Assembly (NCBI GenBank): GCA_035353815.1
Contig: DAOQAG010000002.1
Location: 1-64,000 of the forward strand
Length of the DNA stretch: 64,000 nucleotides
From: JAKPUX01 sp035353815
GTDB taxonomy: Bacteria; Zhuqueibacterota; Zhuqueibacteria; Residuimicrobiales; Residuimicrobiaceae
Direction of reading: 5' to 3'
The position numbers and the translations under genes are program-made. The notes under the pieces are model-generated. The model saw only the letters and a list, made by a program, of their open reading frames with translations. It was not told the DNA's origin and searched no databases. Shown in pieces: positions 19,267 through 27,980 of this stretch. Position 1 is the first letter of the stretch; each line of letters begins with the position of its first letter.

Positions 19267-20670
19267 CTATTTAGAATGATTCGTCAGATGACGCTGAGCC
19301 GCCGCCACCAGGGTCTCCATGCGCATGCCCCGGGAGCCTTTAAAGAGGAGGACATCGCCGGGCTGGATCGCCGCATGGAGGGCCTCTTCCAGCTCCGGTT
19401 TGGCGGCGAAATGGCGCGCCGCCAGGCCGACTTCTCCGGCCCGCTCGAGGGTGGCGATGGTTTCATGCCCGTAAAGCCAGAGAGCGTCGATATGGAGCCC
19501 GGCCGCCAGATCGGCGAGCTTGCGATGTTCGTCGGTGGAATAGCTGCCAAGTTCGAGCATGTCGCCCAGGATCGCAAAACGCCGGCCCTGGCCTGGCAGG
19601 GCGAAATCGGCCAGGGTCTGGAGGGCGGCGGCGCAGCTGCCGGGATTGGCATTATAGGTGTCGTTCATCAGTACGACGCCGCCGCAGCGCAGGAGCGCCA
19701 TGCGCTGGTCCACGGCGGTCAACGCCGCCAGGCCCGCAGCGATTTCCTCAGGCTTCAGCGCGAACTGCACGCCCACCGCCGCTGCCGCCAGGCTGTTGCC
19801 GACATGATGGCGTCCGCTTACCGGCAGCTTGATCTCCTGCCCGAGCAGGCGCAGGCTGTAGCAGGCCTCCTCATCGCAGCCGAGGATTTCGGCGCGGAGA
19901 TCGGCGGGGTGTTCGAGCCCGTACGAGAAGGTCCGCGTCAGCGGGTAGTTGCGGTTGCGCAGGATCGGGTCGTCGGCGTTATAGAGGGCGAGGCCGTCCG
20001 GCTGGCAGTGATTAAAGATCTCGAACTTGGCGCGGGCGACGCCGGCCAGGTCGTTGAAAAACTCGAGATGGGCGAAGCCGATATTGGTGATCATCGCCAT
20101 GGCGGGCTTGACCAGGCTGCCGAGCAGATCGAGTTCGCCATAATGATTGGTACCCAGTTCGGTGACGAGAATCTCGTGCTCATCGCGCAGGGCCAGAAGC
20201 GTCAGGGGAACGCCGATATGGTTGTTGTAGGATTTGGCGTTGCGCAGGACGCGAAAGCGCTGGGACAGGACGGCATGGATCGCCTCCTTGGTGGAGGTCT
20301 TGCCGACGCTGCCGGTCACGGCGATCACCGGCAATGAAAAGGTGTCGCGGTAGTGTGCTGCGGCGCTCTGGAGGCCCTTGAGGGGATCCGGGAGGACGAT
20401 GAGGCGCGCCGTGTCAAGATCTCTACTCTGGGCTTCGCGCCAGGATTCAGCGACCATCGCCGCCGCGCCGCCGGCGGCGAGGAAGGGGCGGACATAGTCA
20501 TGGCCGTCGAACCGCTCGCCCTTGAGGGCGACAAAGAGATCGTCGCTCCCGGCCGTGCGCGAGTCCGTGGAGACGCCGCCGAGGCGGCGCGGCAGCTGCT
20601 CCGGAGTCCCGGTCCAGCGGCCGCCGGTCCAGCGCGCGATGTTGGCCAATATCAAGTCCGCGTACGCCAT
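19267..20670 (-). CDS. murF: UDP-MurNAc-tripeptide D-Ala-D-Ala ligase MurF
   Basis: A 467-residue cytoplasmic ATP-dependent ligase adding D-Ala-D-Ala to the muropeptide precursor. Mur-ligase features are GVSTDSR in the N-domain, the ATP loop TGSVGKTSTKEAI, NNHIGVPLTLL, and NDTYNANPGS in the C-domain. It starts seven bases after ftsI. The expected partner murE between ftsI and murF is missing here. Confidence 0.95.
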   Translation of the reverse strand: MAYADLILANIARWTGGRWTGTPEQLPRRLGGVSTDSRTAGSDDLFVALKGERFDGHDYVRPFLAAGGAAAMVAESWREAQSRDLDTARLIVLPDPLKGLQSAAAHYRDTFSLPVIAVTGSVGKTSTKEAIHAVLSQRFRVLRNAKSYNNHIGVPLTLLALRDEHEILVTELGTNHYGELDLLGSLVKPAMAMITNIGFAHLEFFNDLAGVARAKFEIFNHCQPDGLALYNADDPILRNRNYPLTRTFSYGLEHPADLRAEILGCDEEACYSLRLLGQEIKLPVSGRHHVGNSLAAAAVGVQFALKPEEIAAGLAALTAVDQRMALLRCGGVVLMNDTYNANPGSCAAALQTLADFALPGQGRRFAILGDMLELGSYSTDEHRKLADLAAGLHIDALWLYGHETIATLERAGEVGLAARHFAAKPELEEALHAAIQPGDVLLFKGSRGMRMETLVAAAQRHLTNHSK

Positions 20671-20677
20671 GGTCTAC

Positions 20678-22828
20678 TCAGAATATCAAAAGTTTTCTCA
20701 GATCGATGGAGGATTCGCAAACCAGCAGCACCTGATCGCCGGGGTGCGCCTGACGTCCCGCCGGCGGCTGCTGCGAAACCACCTTGCCGCTGCCGCTGAC
20801 CACCGCGGTGATGCCCTCAGCCGCGAGGACATTGACCGCGTTGCGGATGGGCAAGCCGGTCACGCGCGGCACCAGGCGCCGGGCCGTTTCGCCGGAATTT
20901 TCCCGGCAAACCAGGCGGATGGTGGCGGGAATTTCGATCTCCACGCCGGCCTTGGGCTGTTGCTCGACGACCACCCCCTGGCGGCCGGCAATATCCAGCT
21001 CGAGGTTAAGATCCCCCGCCATTTGCACCGCGGCAGCCCGATTGAAACCGATAAAGTTGGGCACGATCCTGCGGTCCTGTTTGACAAATTTCAGATCCAA
21101 CTCTTGACCCTCCTCCGCCTCCACATCAACCCCTCTCTGGAACAGGATCTGCTGTGAAATACGCTTGAAGCACGGCGCAGCAACATCTCCTCCCAGATAG
21201 CTCCCTTTGGGATTGTCAATCATCACGTAGATCACCACTTCCGGCTGCTCCTTCGGGAAAAAACCCCCAAAGTTGGCAATATACTGCCCCATGATATAGC
21301 CGCCGCCGCCGCTGCGCACCATGCGCGCCGTCCCGGTCTTGCCGCACACCGTGAGGCCTTCGAGCTGGGCCTTTTTGGCCGTGCCCTCTTTCACCACATC
21401 CGCCATCATCTCCTTGAGCATCGCCGCGGTCTCGACGGAAATAACCCGGCGGATCGCTTTGGGACGGTTCCGCTCCTGTACATGCCCCCGGGCATCCTGG
21501 ATCTCGCGGATCGCATAGGGGGCGAGCAGGGTGCCGCCGTTGGCAATCGTACAGAAGAGATTGGCCATCTGCAGGGGCGTCACCGCGATCTCATGCCCGA
21601 AGGACATGGCATAAGGCGTGTATCCCGACCATTGCGACATATCGCGCAGCTGACCGCCGGCCTCCCCTTCCAGCCCGACCCCGGTCCGTGCCCCAAATCC
21701 AAAATCACGCGCATAGCGGTAGACGATGCTCTTGTCCTGGTCCCGGATCGATTTGGCCATGCCGATATTGGAGGACTTGACGATCACATCGTGCATCGTC
21801 AGCATGCCGTAGGGATGAACATCATGGATCGTCTCCCCCATCACCTTCCACTCGCCGTTTTCGCAAAAGATCTTGTCCGTGGGGCGATAGATCCCCTCGT
21901 TGAGCAGCCCGGCCATGGTCACCAGCTTGAAGGTGGAACCCGCCTCAAACTGGTCGGTGATAGCGCGCAGCCGGTACGAGGAGGGGGAGTATTTGCCATA
22001 GGCGTTGGGATTGAACCCCGGCTCCGACGCCATGGCCAGAATCTCGGCCGTCCGGGGATCCATGATGATGACGACGCCACTATCGGCGTTGGTCTCCTGC
22101 AGGGTGCGGCGCAACTCCCGGTGGGCAATGCTCTGATAGGCGGCGTCGATCGTCAGAACGACATGGCCGCCGGCTTCGGCCTGCTGCATCGGGTAATCGG
22201 GATGATAAAAAGTGTATTGATTGCCCACGGCCGTCTTTTGCTTGACGGCATAGCCCGGCACCCCGTACAGCACCGACTCGAAGCGTTTCTCGACACCGCT
22301 GATGCCATGTCCGTCCGCATCCATAAAACCGAGAATCTGGCTGCCGACCTCGCCCATCGGATACTGACGCGCGTACTCCTTGATGATGCTGACGCCCTGC
22401 AGCCCCAGAGACTCCACGGCAAGACCGGTCTGTCGCGACTCGCGCCGCGCGAGGTAACCGAAGGAGCGATCCTTGCGCAGCTTGGCCTGCAGCGTCGCAG
22501 AGGAGATTCCGAGCACACGGCTCAGCTTGCGCGCCGTTGTACCGGGATGGACGATGCGCAGCGGGTATGCACCGATCGAAACCGAGGGGACATTGATCGC
22601 CAGCGGCCGCATGCGGCGGTCATAGATGGTGCCGCGAACCGGATCGAGCCGGACCTCCTGCAGATACTGCTTCTCAGCGAGCAATTCGAATTTCTCCCGC
22701 ATAAAGACTTCGATATAGAGCAGGCGCGCGATCAGAATCAGGATAAAAAAATAGAGCAGCCGGTAGTACAGATGCAGCCGCGACTGATCCTGACGCTGCT
22801 GTTGGGTGCGGTTATGGGTATAGTTCAT
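20678..22828 (-). CDS. ftsI: Class B penicillin-binding protein FtsI with two PASTA domains
   Basis: A 716-residue septal transpeptidase. Residues 25-45 form the membrane anchor, then the dimerisation/pedestal domain, then the transpeptidase with SxxK at S298-K301 (STFK), SxN at 352-354 and KTG at 497-499. Two PASTA domains follow (about 587-641 and 651-705), starting RIVPNFIGF and RLVPRVTGL. PASTA tails on the division PBP are best known from Gram-positive PBP2x/SpoVD but also occur in other phyla. It follows ftsL and precedes murF. Confidence 0.95.
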   Translation of the reverse strand: MNYTHNRTQQQRQDQSRLHLYYRLLYFFILILIARLLYIEVFMREKFELLAEKQYLQEVRLDPVRGTIYDRRMRPLAINVPSVSIGAYPLRIVHPGTTARKLSRVLGISSATLQAKLRKDRSFGYLARRESRQTGLAVESLGLQGVSIIKEYARQYPMGEVGSQILGFMDADGHGISGVEKRFESVLYGVPGYAVKQKTAVGNQYTFYHPDYPMQQAEAGGHVVLTIDAAYQSIAHRELRRTLQETNADSGVVIIMDPRTAEILAMASEPGFNPNAYGKYSPSSYRLRAITDQFEAGSTFKLVTMAGLLNEGIYRPTDKIFCENGEWKVMGETIHDVHPYGMLTMHDVIVKSSNIGMAKSIRDQDKSIVYRYARDFGFGARTGVGLEGEAGGQLRDMSQWSGYTPYAMSFGHEIAVTPLQMANLFCTIANGGTLLAPYAIREIQDARGHVQERNRPKAIRRVISVETAAMLKEMMADVVKEGTAKKAQLEGLTVCGKTGTARMVRSGGGGYIMGQYIANFGGFFPKEQPEVVIYVMIDNPKGSYLGGDVAAPCFKRISQQILFQRGVDVEAEEGQELDLKFVKQDRRIVPNFIGFNRAAAVQMAGDLNLELDIAGRQGVVVEQQPKAGVEIEIPATIRLVCRENSGETARRLVPRVTGLPIRNAVNVLAAEGITAVVSGSGKVVSQQPPAGRQAHPGDQVLLVCESSIDLRKLLIF

Positions 22829-22870
22829 GGCAAGTCAGCACTTCCGCGTCTTACGCCCCGGCCCGGCCGG

Positions 22871-23227
22871 TCAGCGCTGCCAATCATCCAGAATATCCAC
22901 GATTTTATCGATGATGTTTTTCTCTTTGAGCCGGAGCGTGGGCACAGGTACCAAACGGAGATCGCGCCGGGCCAATTCGTCCATACGCTGCATCGAGCGC
23001 AGCTCGTCGATGTGCACTTCCAACAGCGCATTCTCTCCCTGCAGGGTGAGCAGTTGCTGCTGCAGCTCGCCGTTGCGCCGCAGTTGATGATCCACATTCA
23101 CCTTCTGCCACACCTTCATAAAAACCAGCAAGGCGATGATCCCGAGAACGATAAATACCTGCTCGCGGTTGCGCAGGTATTGGCTCTTGTGCGGCCGGGA
23201 ATGATATCGGGTGCTGGCCATACGCAT
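22871..23227 (-). CDS. ftsL: Cell division protein FtsL
   Basis: A 118-residue bitopic membrane protein of the FtsQLB complex. A basic N-terminus is followed by one hydrophobic helix (about residues 24-41) and a leucine-rich coiled coil (LQQQLLTLQGENALLEVHIDEL split by polar residues). Sequence is weakly conserved across bacteria; the call rests on size, topology and position between rsmH and ftsI. The ATG lies four bases after the rsmH stop; a second ATG two codons in is possible. Confidence 0.82.
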   Translation of the reverse strand: MRMASTRYHSRPHKSQYLRNREQVFIVLGIIALLVFMKVWQKVNVDHQLRRNGELQQQLLTLQGENALLEVHIDELRSMQRMDELARRDLRLVPVPTLRLKEKNIIDKIVDILDDWQR

Positions 23228-23231
23228 GGGA

Positions 23232-24164
23232 TCAGGCCTTCTGCAGTTTTTCAGCCACGCGCAGCTTGGCGGAACGCGCGCTCGGGTTCAGGGCCACTTC
23301 CGCCGCGGTGGGCACCACCATTTTGCCGATTATCTTCAGGGCCGGCACCGCACCACAGACACACATCGGCAACTTCGGGGGACAAATGCAGGGATTGGCC
23401 TGCTCGCGCAAGTACTCCTTGACGATCCGGTCTTCGAGAGAATGGAAAGAGATCACCGCGAGCCGGCCTCCCGGGCGCAGGGCTGCCAGCGCCTGCGGCA
23501 GAAACGCCTTGAGATTGTTCAATTCATCGTTGACAAAGATGCGCAAGCTTTGGAACATACGGGCGCAGCTTTTGATGCCGAAGGGTCCCGGCACGATCGC
23601 GCGAACGATCGCGGCCAGCTGCCCGGTGCGCTCGATCGGGCTTTTGCTGCGCGCGCGCACGATGGCCCTGGCGATCCGCTGCCAGGCGCGTTCCTCGCCC
23701 AGGGTACGGATGATCTCGCCGAGCCTGCGCTCGTCAAATTCATTGACGACCGTGGCGGCGCTGATTCCGCTTTGCGGATCCATTTGCATGGATAGCGGCC
23801 CATCGGCGGAAAACATAAATCCCTTCTCCGGATCAGTGATTTGCAGGGTGGAAATACCCAGGTCGGCGAGAATGGCATCCACATGGCCCCGATCGGAATC
23901 AGCCAGAAGGGTCTCGAGATCGCGAAAATTCCCGTGCACAACCTGGAATCGATCTGTGTAACTGGCCAGCCGCTGCCGCAGCCTCCGCAAGGCCTCAGGA
24001 TCTCTGTCGATGCCCACAACCCGTCCCGCGGACGGCATCGTCTGCAGAAACGCCTGCAGATGACCGCCGTCGCCGGCCGTTACATCATAGACCAGCCCGG
24101 CCTGGTGGATCCGGAGCAGCTCCAGGATCTCCCGGACCATGATCGACTGGTGATACCCTTCCAT
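23232..24164 (-). CDS. rsmH: 16S rRNA m4C1402 methyltransferase RsmH (MraW)
   Basis: A 310-residue SAM-dependent enzyme that N4-methylates C1402 of 16S rRNA. VYDVTAGDGGHLQAF is the SAM loop, and DPQSGISAATVVNEF, LGEERAWQRIARAIV and VISFHSLEDRIVKEY are family blocks; a Cys cluster near the end (CICPPKLPMCVCG) is also typical. The ATG at 24164 has a GGGAGG site and gives the expected MEGYHQSIMVRE start; upstream open frame is a shadow of mraZ. It follows mraZ by 16 bases. Confidence 0.95.
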   Translation of the reverse strand: MEGYHQSIMVREILELLRIHQAGLVYDVTAGDGGHLQAFLQTMPSAGRVVGIDRDPEALRRLRQRLASYTDRFQVVHGNFRDLETLLADSDRGHVDAILADLGISTLQITDPEKGFMFSADGPLSMQMDPQSGISAATVVNEFDERRLGEIIRTLGEERAWQRIARAIVRARSKSPIERTGQLAAIVRAIVPGPFGIKSCARMFQSLRIFVNDELNNLKAFLPQALAALRPGGRLAVISFHSLEDRIVKEYLREQANPCICPPKLPMCVCGAVPALKIIGKMVVPTAAEVALNPSARSAKLRVAEKLQKA

Positions 24165-24180
24165 GGCACCTCCCCGCAGC

Positions 24181-24660
24181 TCAATTGGACTCCGGGGAGG
24201 ATGAACCCGACGCGCCGAGTGATATCCGGCTGAAAATGGCCTGGATGGTCTCCTCGCTCGCCCGGGCATCTTCCTGATAGAGCGCCGGGTTCCAGATCTC
24301 AAAGACCTCTCCACACCCCACCACCAGAACCTCGCCATCAGCAGGCAGCTCGGCATATGCTACCAGATTCTCCGGAAGGATCAGCCGCCGCTGCTTGTCG
24401 AGTTCGCAATCCGATGCAGCACCGATGATATGGCGCTTCATTATTTGCTTGGATTTCTCATCTACATTTAATTTATTTAAGGAGGAAACCAGGGCCTTCC
24501 ATTCGTCCCGGTAGTACCCGGTCAGGCATTTGCCGATGCCGCGGGTGATCTTGATCCGATCGCGCAGGAGGTCTTCCTGCGAATAATAGAGCTTCGCCGG
24601 CAGCGCAAAGCGCCGGTTGGCATCCAGCGTGATCGTATAGGAACCGGAAAGTTCGGCCAT
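24181..24660 (-). CDS. mraZ: Transcriptional regulator MraZ
   Basis: A 159-residue DNA-binding protein of the AbrB-like SpoVT fold, heading the dcw cluster and, in other bacteria, repressing it. The duplicated domain is visible: SGSYTITLDANRRFALPAK at the start and a second half with ELDKQRRLILPENLVAYA. The ATG at 24660 gives the usual N-terminus; a TTG six codons upstream is less likely. A strong promoter and a TGG triplet with 10-bp period, resembling MraZ boxes, lie just upstream. Confidence 0.93.
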   Translation of the reverse strand: MAELSGSYTITLDANRRFALPAKLYYSQEDLLRDRIKITRGIGKCLTGYYRDEWKALVSSLNKLNVDEKSKQIMKRHIIGAASDCELDKQRRLILPENLVAYAELPADGEVLVVGCGEVFEIWNPALYQEDARASEETIQAIFSRISLGASGSSSPESN

Positions 24661-24726
24661 GGTTCGTTGCCACCCCAAACAGAAAGGGATGATCTCCTAA
24701 AAAAGCCTAAAAGTAGCAGTAAATCT

Positions 24727-24749
24727 CCAAAAACAACCATTTCTTACCA
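24727..24749 (-). promoter_or_regulatory. Candidate MraZ operator: three TGG repeats at 10-bp spacing
   Basis: Read on the minus strand, TGGTA, TGGTT and TGGAG occur at exactly 10-base intervals (CCA at 24747-24749, 24737-24739 and 24727-24729 on the plus strand), directly downstream of the -10 box. Known MraZ boxes are TGGG-type pentamers separated by five bases, so the spacing fits exactly but the third G of the pentamer does not. Confidence 0.55.
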
Positions 24750-24750
24750 T

Positions 24751-24779
24751 AAGATAGCTTATTAGCTGTTAAAAATCAA
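24751..24779 (-). promoter_or_regulatory. dcw cluster promoter upstream of mraZ
   Basis: TTGATT (24774-24779), 17 bases, TATCTT (24751-24756) on the minus strand, about 90 bases before the mraZ ATG. An A/T-rich inverted repeat abuts the -35 box. Confidence 0.75.
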
Positions 24780-24810
24780 GCAAAAAAAGCATATTCGTGC
24801 TTTTTTTTGC
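24780..24810. other. A/T-rich hairpin abutting the mraZ -35 box
   Basis: GCAAAAAAAGCA, six bases, TGCTTTTTTTTGC. It looks like a terminator but lies between divergent genes (mraZ leftward, M16 peptidase rightward), where none is needed. It could act as an UP element for the mraZ promoter or insulate the two directions. Confidence 0.55.
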
Positions 24811-24914
24811 CCCCCGGGGGATGCTCCATCCGGCCATCCGCATGGCGGTTATCTCGTATATTCTCAAAAGCCTATCGTAACGGCAGCTTTTCTGCCAGAC
24901 CAGGGAGTCCTTTC

Positions 24915-27773
24915 ATGCCCTCTCGTCGTCAGTCCCTGACGCTCCTCCTGCTTTTCACCGCTGCCGCCGCTGCAACACCCTTGCGTCTGCCCTGCGAGCG
25001 CTACCAGCTCGGCAACGGCCTGGAGGTGATCCTGCATCAGGACCATTCCGATCCGGTGGTTGCGGTGGCCCTCCAGTATCACGTCGGCTCCAATCGCGAG
25101 GTTGCCGGCCGCACCGGTTTCGCCCATCTCTTCGAGCACATGATGTTTCAGGAGTCGGAGCATGTCGGGCAGGACCAGTTTTTCAAAAAGATCCAGGGCG
25201 CCGGGGGGGAGCTCAACGGCGGCACCAATGCCGACGGCACGGTCTACTTTGAAACGGTGCCGCGCAACGCCCTGGAGATGGTCCTCTGGCTCGAATCCGA
25301 CCGTATGGGGTGGCTGTTGAGCACAGTCACCGCGGCGGCCCTGGCCAACCAGCAAGGCGTTGTCCAGAATGAAAAACGGCAGAACTATGACAACCGCCCC
25401 TACGGGCAAACCAGCTATATCATCGGCAAGCTGCTCTACCCTGCCGGGCATCCCTACAGCCGCGAGGTGATCGGCGAGATGGCGGATCTGCGCAACGCCA
25501 CCCTGGCCGATGTGCACGACTTTTATAAACATTGGTACGGGCCGGGCAACGCCACGCTGGTCGTAGCCGGGGATTTCGAGCCCAGCCAGACCCGCACCTG
25601 GATCGAAACGTATTTCGCGGAAATTCCGGCCCGGCCGGAGGTGCAGCCGCTCCCGCCGATGGCGGTCCGGCTGGAGAGCAGCCACCGTGCCAAGTATGAG
25701 GATGGCTTTATCCGCTCCCCCGAGCTGACGATGGTTTTCCCCACCGTCCAGCGCCTCACCCGGGAGGGGCATGCCCTGGATTTTCTCGCGGAACTGCTCG
25801 CCGGAAACAAGAAATCGCCGCTGTACCAGGTACTGGTCGAAGAGGAAAAACTGGCCCCATCGGTGCGGGCCTGGCAGTCGAGCCAGGAAATCGCCGGGAC
25901 CTTTTCCATCCGGGTGCGCGCGTTTCCGGAGGTCGAACTCGGACGCGTCGAAGCGGCGATCCAGCGCGCCCTGGCACGGTTCGAAGCCCGCGGTTTCACC
26001 GCCCGCGATCTGGAGCGCTGCAAGGCCGGCCTGACTACCAGCTGGTACACCCGCATTTCAAGTGTCCTGGGCAAATCGATGCAGCTGGCCTGGTATAATG
26101 AATATGCCGGTTCGCCCGACTATATGGCCACCGACCTGGAGCAGGCCCAATCGATCACAGCGGCGGAGATCTGGCAGGTCTACACCACCTATATCAAGAC
26201 GAGACCCTTTGTCCTGACGAGTTTCGTGCCCAAAGGCCGCAGCGATCTCGCCGCCCCGGCCTCCCTCCCCTTCACGATTCCGGAGGATCCCGGCGCTGCT
26301 GCCGCCGCAGCCTCCCTCCCTGTGGCGATCCCGCAGGACCCCGCCGCCTCTGCCAGCGCCACCACAGCTGCTGCAGCCAAGCCCGCCGACAGCCCCGCGC
26401 CATCCCGCTTCGATCGCGCCCTTGAGCCTGCTCCCGGCCCCGAGCCCTCGCTCCATGCGCTCCCGGTCTGGCGGCAGCAACTCGACAACGGCATGACCCT
26501 CTCCGGCATTACCCAGCGTGAGCTGCCGCTGCTCCAGGCGGCGCTGACACTCAAGGGCGGCGCGCTTCTGGACGCCGCGGGCAAGGAGGGTACGGCCTCT
26601 CTCCTCGCCCGCCTGATGATGGAGGGGACGCGGACGAAAACGCCCGTCGAGCTCGAAGAGGCGATCGCCGATCTGGGCGCGACGATCTCAGTGGCCGCCT
26701 CCGCCGAAGCCATCACCATCAGCGCCACTTCGCTCTCCGCCCGCTGGCCGGCGGTGATGGCGCTGATGGCCGAGATCCTCCTCGAACCGCGCTGGGATGA
26801 AAAGGAATTGGCCCGCCTCCGCCAAGAGGCTGCGGAAAATATCCAGCGCAGCCAAAGCAATCCTGCCACGGTCGCCAACCAGGTCATCAACCGCCTCCTC
26901 TACGGGGAGAGTCATCCTCTCTCACGGCCGGTGGAGGGCACCGCCGCGAGTGTGCACGCCTTGAGCCTGAGCGATCTGCAGGCCTACTATCGGGACCATG
27001 TCAGCCCGTGGCAGGCCCATCTGGCGATCGCCGGCGACATCGATGCGCACCAGGTTGACAAAACCCTGCGCACCCTCGAGAAACGCTGGAAGGGCGAAGA
27101 ATCCGAACCGCCGCTGCCGCCTGCGCCAGCACCCGGCCAGCAAGCCCGCCTCTATTTCATTGATTTCCCGGGAGCGAAGCAATCCGAGGTACGCGTTGGG
27201 CATCTTGCCCTTTCCGCGCGGGACGCGGATTATTTTCCGGCCACGGTAATGAACTACAGGCTCGGGGGATCGTTCAACGGCCTCCTCAACCTGATTCTGC
27301 GCGAAGAGAAGGGTTTCACCTATGGGGCGCGGTCGCGTTTCAGCGGCGGGATGGGCCCCGGGACCTTTATGGTCACGACGAGCGTCCAGTCCGGCGCGAC
27401 GCTCGAGACCCTCCGGATCATCCGGGAAGAGATTCAGCGCTACCGCCAGGGCATCCCCGATGAGGATCTGCGCTTCAGCAAGAGCGCCCAGCTCAAGGCG
27501 CATGCACGCAGCTACGAGACGCTGCGGGCCCAGGTCGGTCTGCTCGAACAGATGGCCTTGTACCATCTGCCGGGGGACTGCATCGAACAGCAGGAGGCCT
27601 TTCTCCGCAGCCTCAGTAATTTCCGGCACACGGCCCTGGCACAAAAATATCTCCATCCGGAACAGTTGATCTATCTGGTGGTGGGTGACGCGAACTCCCA
27701 GCTGGCATCGCTGCGGGAGCTGGGACTTGGAGAACCGGTGCGGCTCGACAAGGAGGGTCAGCCGATCCGCTAA
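24915..27773 (+). CDS. Secreted M16-family zinc metallopeptidase, two-domain
   Basis: A 952-residue protein with a signal peptide (residues 1-20, ending TAAAAA). The N-terminal M16 domain has the inverted zinc motif HLFEH (H71, E74, H75) and is presumably catalytic; the second M16 domain (from about residue 510) lacks the motif, as expected for the non-catalytic half of a clam-shell. The halves are joined by an Ala/Pro-rich linker with a duplicated block (ASLPFTIPEDPGAAA and ASLPVAIPQDPAASA). The ATG has an AGGGAG site. Probably a periplasmic peptide-degrading enzyme. Its 3' end, with the stop codon, is duplicated in the downstream spacer. Confidence 0.93.
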   Translation: MPSRRQSLTLLLLFTAAAAATPLRLPCERYQLGNGLEVILHQDHSDPVVAVALQYHVGSNREVAGRTGFAHLFEHMMFQESEHVGQDQFFKKIQGAGGELNGGTNADGTVYFETVPRNALEMVLWLESDRMGWLLSTVTAAALANQQGVVQNEKRQNYDNRPYGQTSYIIGKLLYPAGHPYSREVIGEMADLRNATLADVHDFYKHWYGPGNATLVVAGDFEPSQTRTWIETYFAEIPARPEVQPLPPMAVRLESSHRAKYEDGFIRSPELTMVFPTVQRLTREGHALDFLAELLAGNKKSPLYQVLVEEEKLAPSVRAWQSSQEIAGTFSIRVRAFPEVELGRVEAAIQRALARFEARGFTARDLERCKAGLTTSWYTRISSVLGKSMQLAWYNEYAGSPDYMATDLEQAQSITAAEIWQVYTTYIKTRPFVLTSFVPKGRSDLAAPASLPFTIPEDPGAAAAAASLPVAIPQDPAASASATTAAAAKPADSPAPSRFDRALEPAPGPEPSLHALPVWRQQLDNGMTLSGITQRELPLLQAALTLKGGALLDAAGKEGTASLLARLMMEGTRTKTPVELEEAIADLGATISVAASAEAITISATSLSARWPAVMALMAEILLEPRWDEKELARLRQEAAENIQRSQSNPATVANQVINRLLYGESHPLSRPVEGTAASVHALSLSDLQAYYRDHVSPWQAHLAIAGDIDAHQVDKTLRTLEKRWKGEESEPPLPPAPAPGQQARLYFIDFPGAKQSEVRVGHLALSARDADYFPATVMNYRLGGSFNGLLNLILREEKGFTYGARSRFSGGMGPGTFMVTTSVQSGATLETLRIIREEIQRYRQGIPDEDLRFSKSAQLKAHARSYETLRAQVGLLEQMALYHLPGDCIEQQEAFLRSLSNFRHTALAQKYLHPEQLIYLVVGDANSQLASLRELGLGEPVRLDKEGQPIR

Positions 27774-27908
27774 AAAAAGATCCGCCCTGAAGGCGACTTC
27801 AGGTCATCACGCGTGGCCGCGTGCCGGCAGGAGGATCAGCCGATCCTCCCTCAGATAGAGCCGCCCATGGAGGCGACTCCAGGTCTGCATGTACGGCCGC
27901 GTCCAGCA
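27752..27908. repeat. Degenerate 78-bp tandem duplication over the M16 gene 3' end
   Basis: Copy 1 (27752-27829) includes the last codons and the stop of the M16 gene; copy 2 (27830-27908) lies directly after it. Shared words are TCAGCCGATCC, AGGCGACT and CAGGTC, then GGCCGCGT and GCA at the end; roughly 70% of positions match. Copy 2 opens with a perfect hairpin, GGAGGATC and GATCCTCC around four bases. Confidence 0.75.
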
Positions 27909-27918
27909 AGAGATCTAT

Positions 27919-27966
27919 GCACCAAAAAAAAGAGCTGTCCATTCGGGCAGCTCTTTTTTTTGGTGC
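27919..27966. terminator. Strong bidirectional terminator between convergent genes
   Basis: A long stem (AAAAGAGCTG paired with CAGCTCTTTT, extended by CACC and GGTG) with a short loop and A/T-runs on both sides. It serves both the M16 gene and the leftward DUF192-methyltransferase gene at the end of the Tad locus. Confidence 0.93.
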
Positions 27967-27980
27967 TGTGAGGAGGAGAA

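Noticed and set aside
24780..24810. Intrinsic terminator upstream of mraZ
   Set aside because: No transcript is expected to end there, since both flanking genes are read outward; it is kept only as a hairpin or UP-like element.
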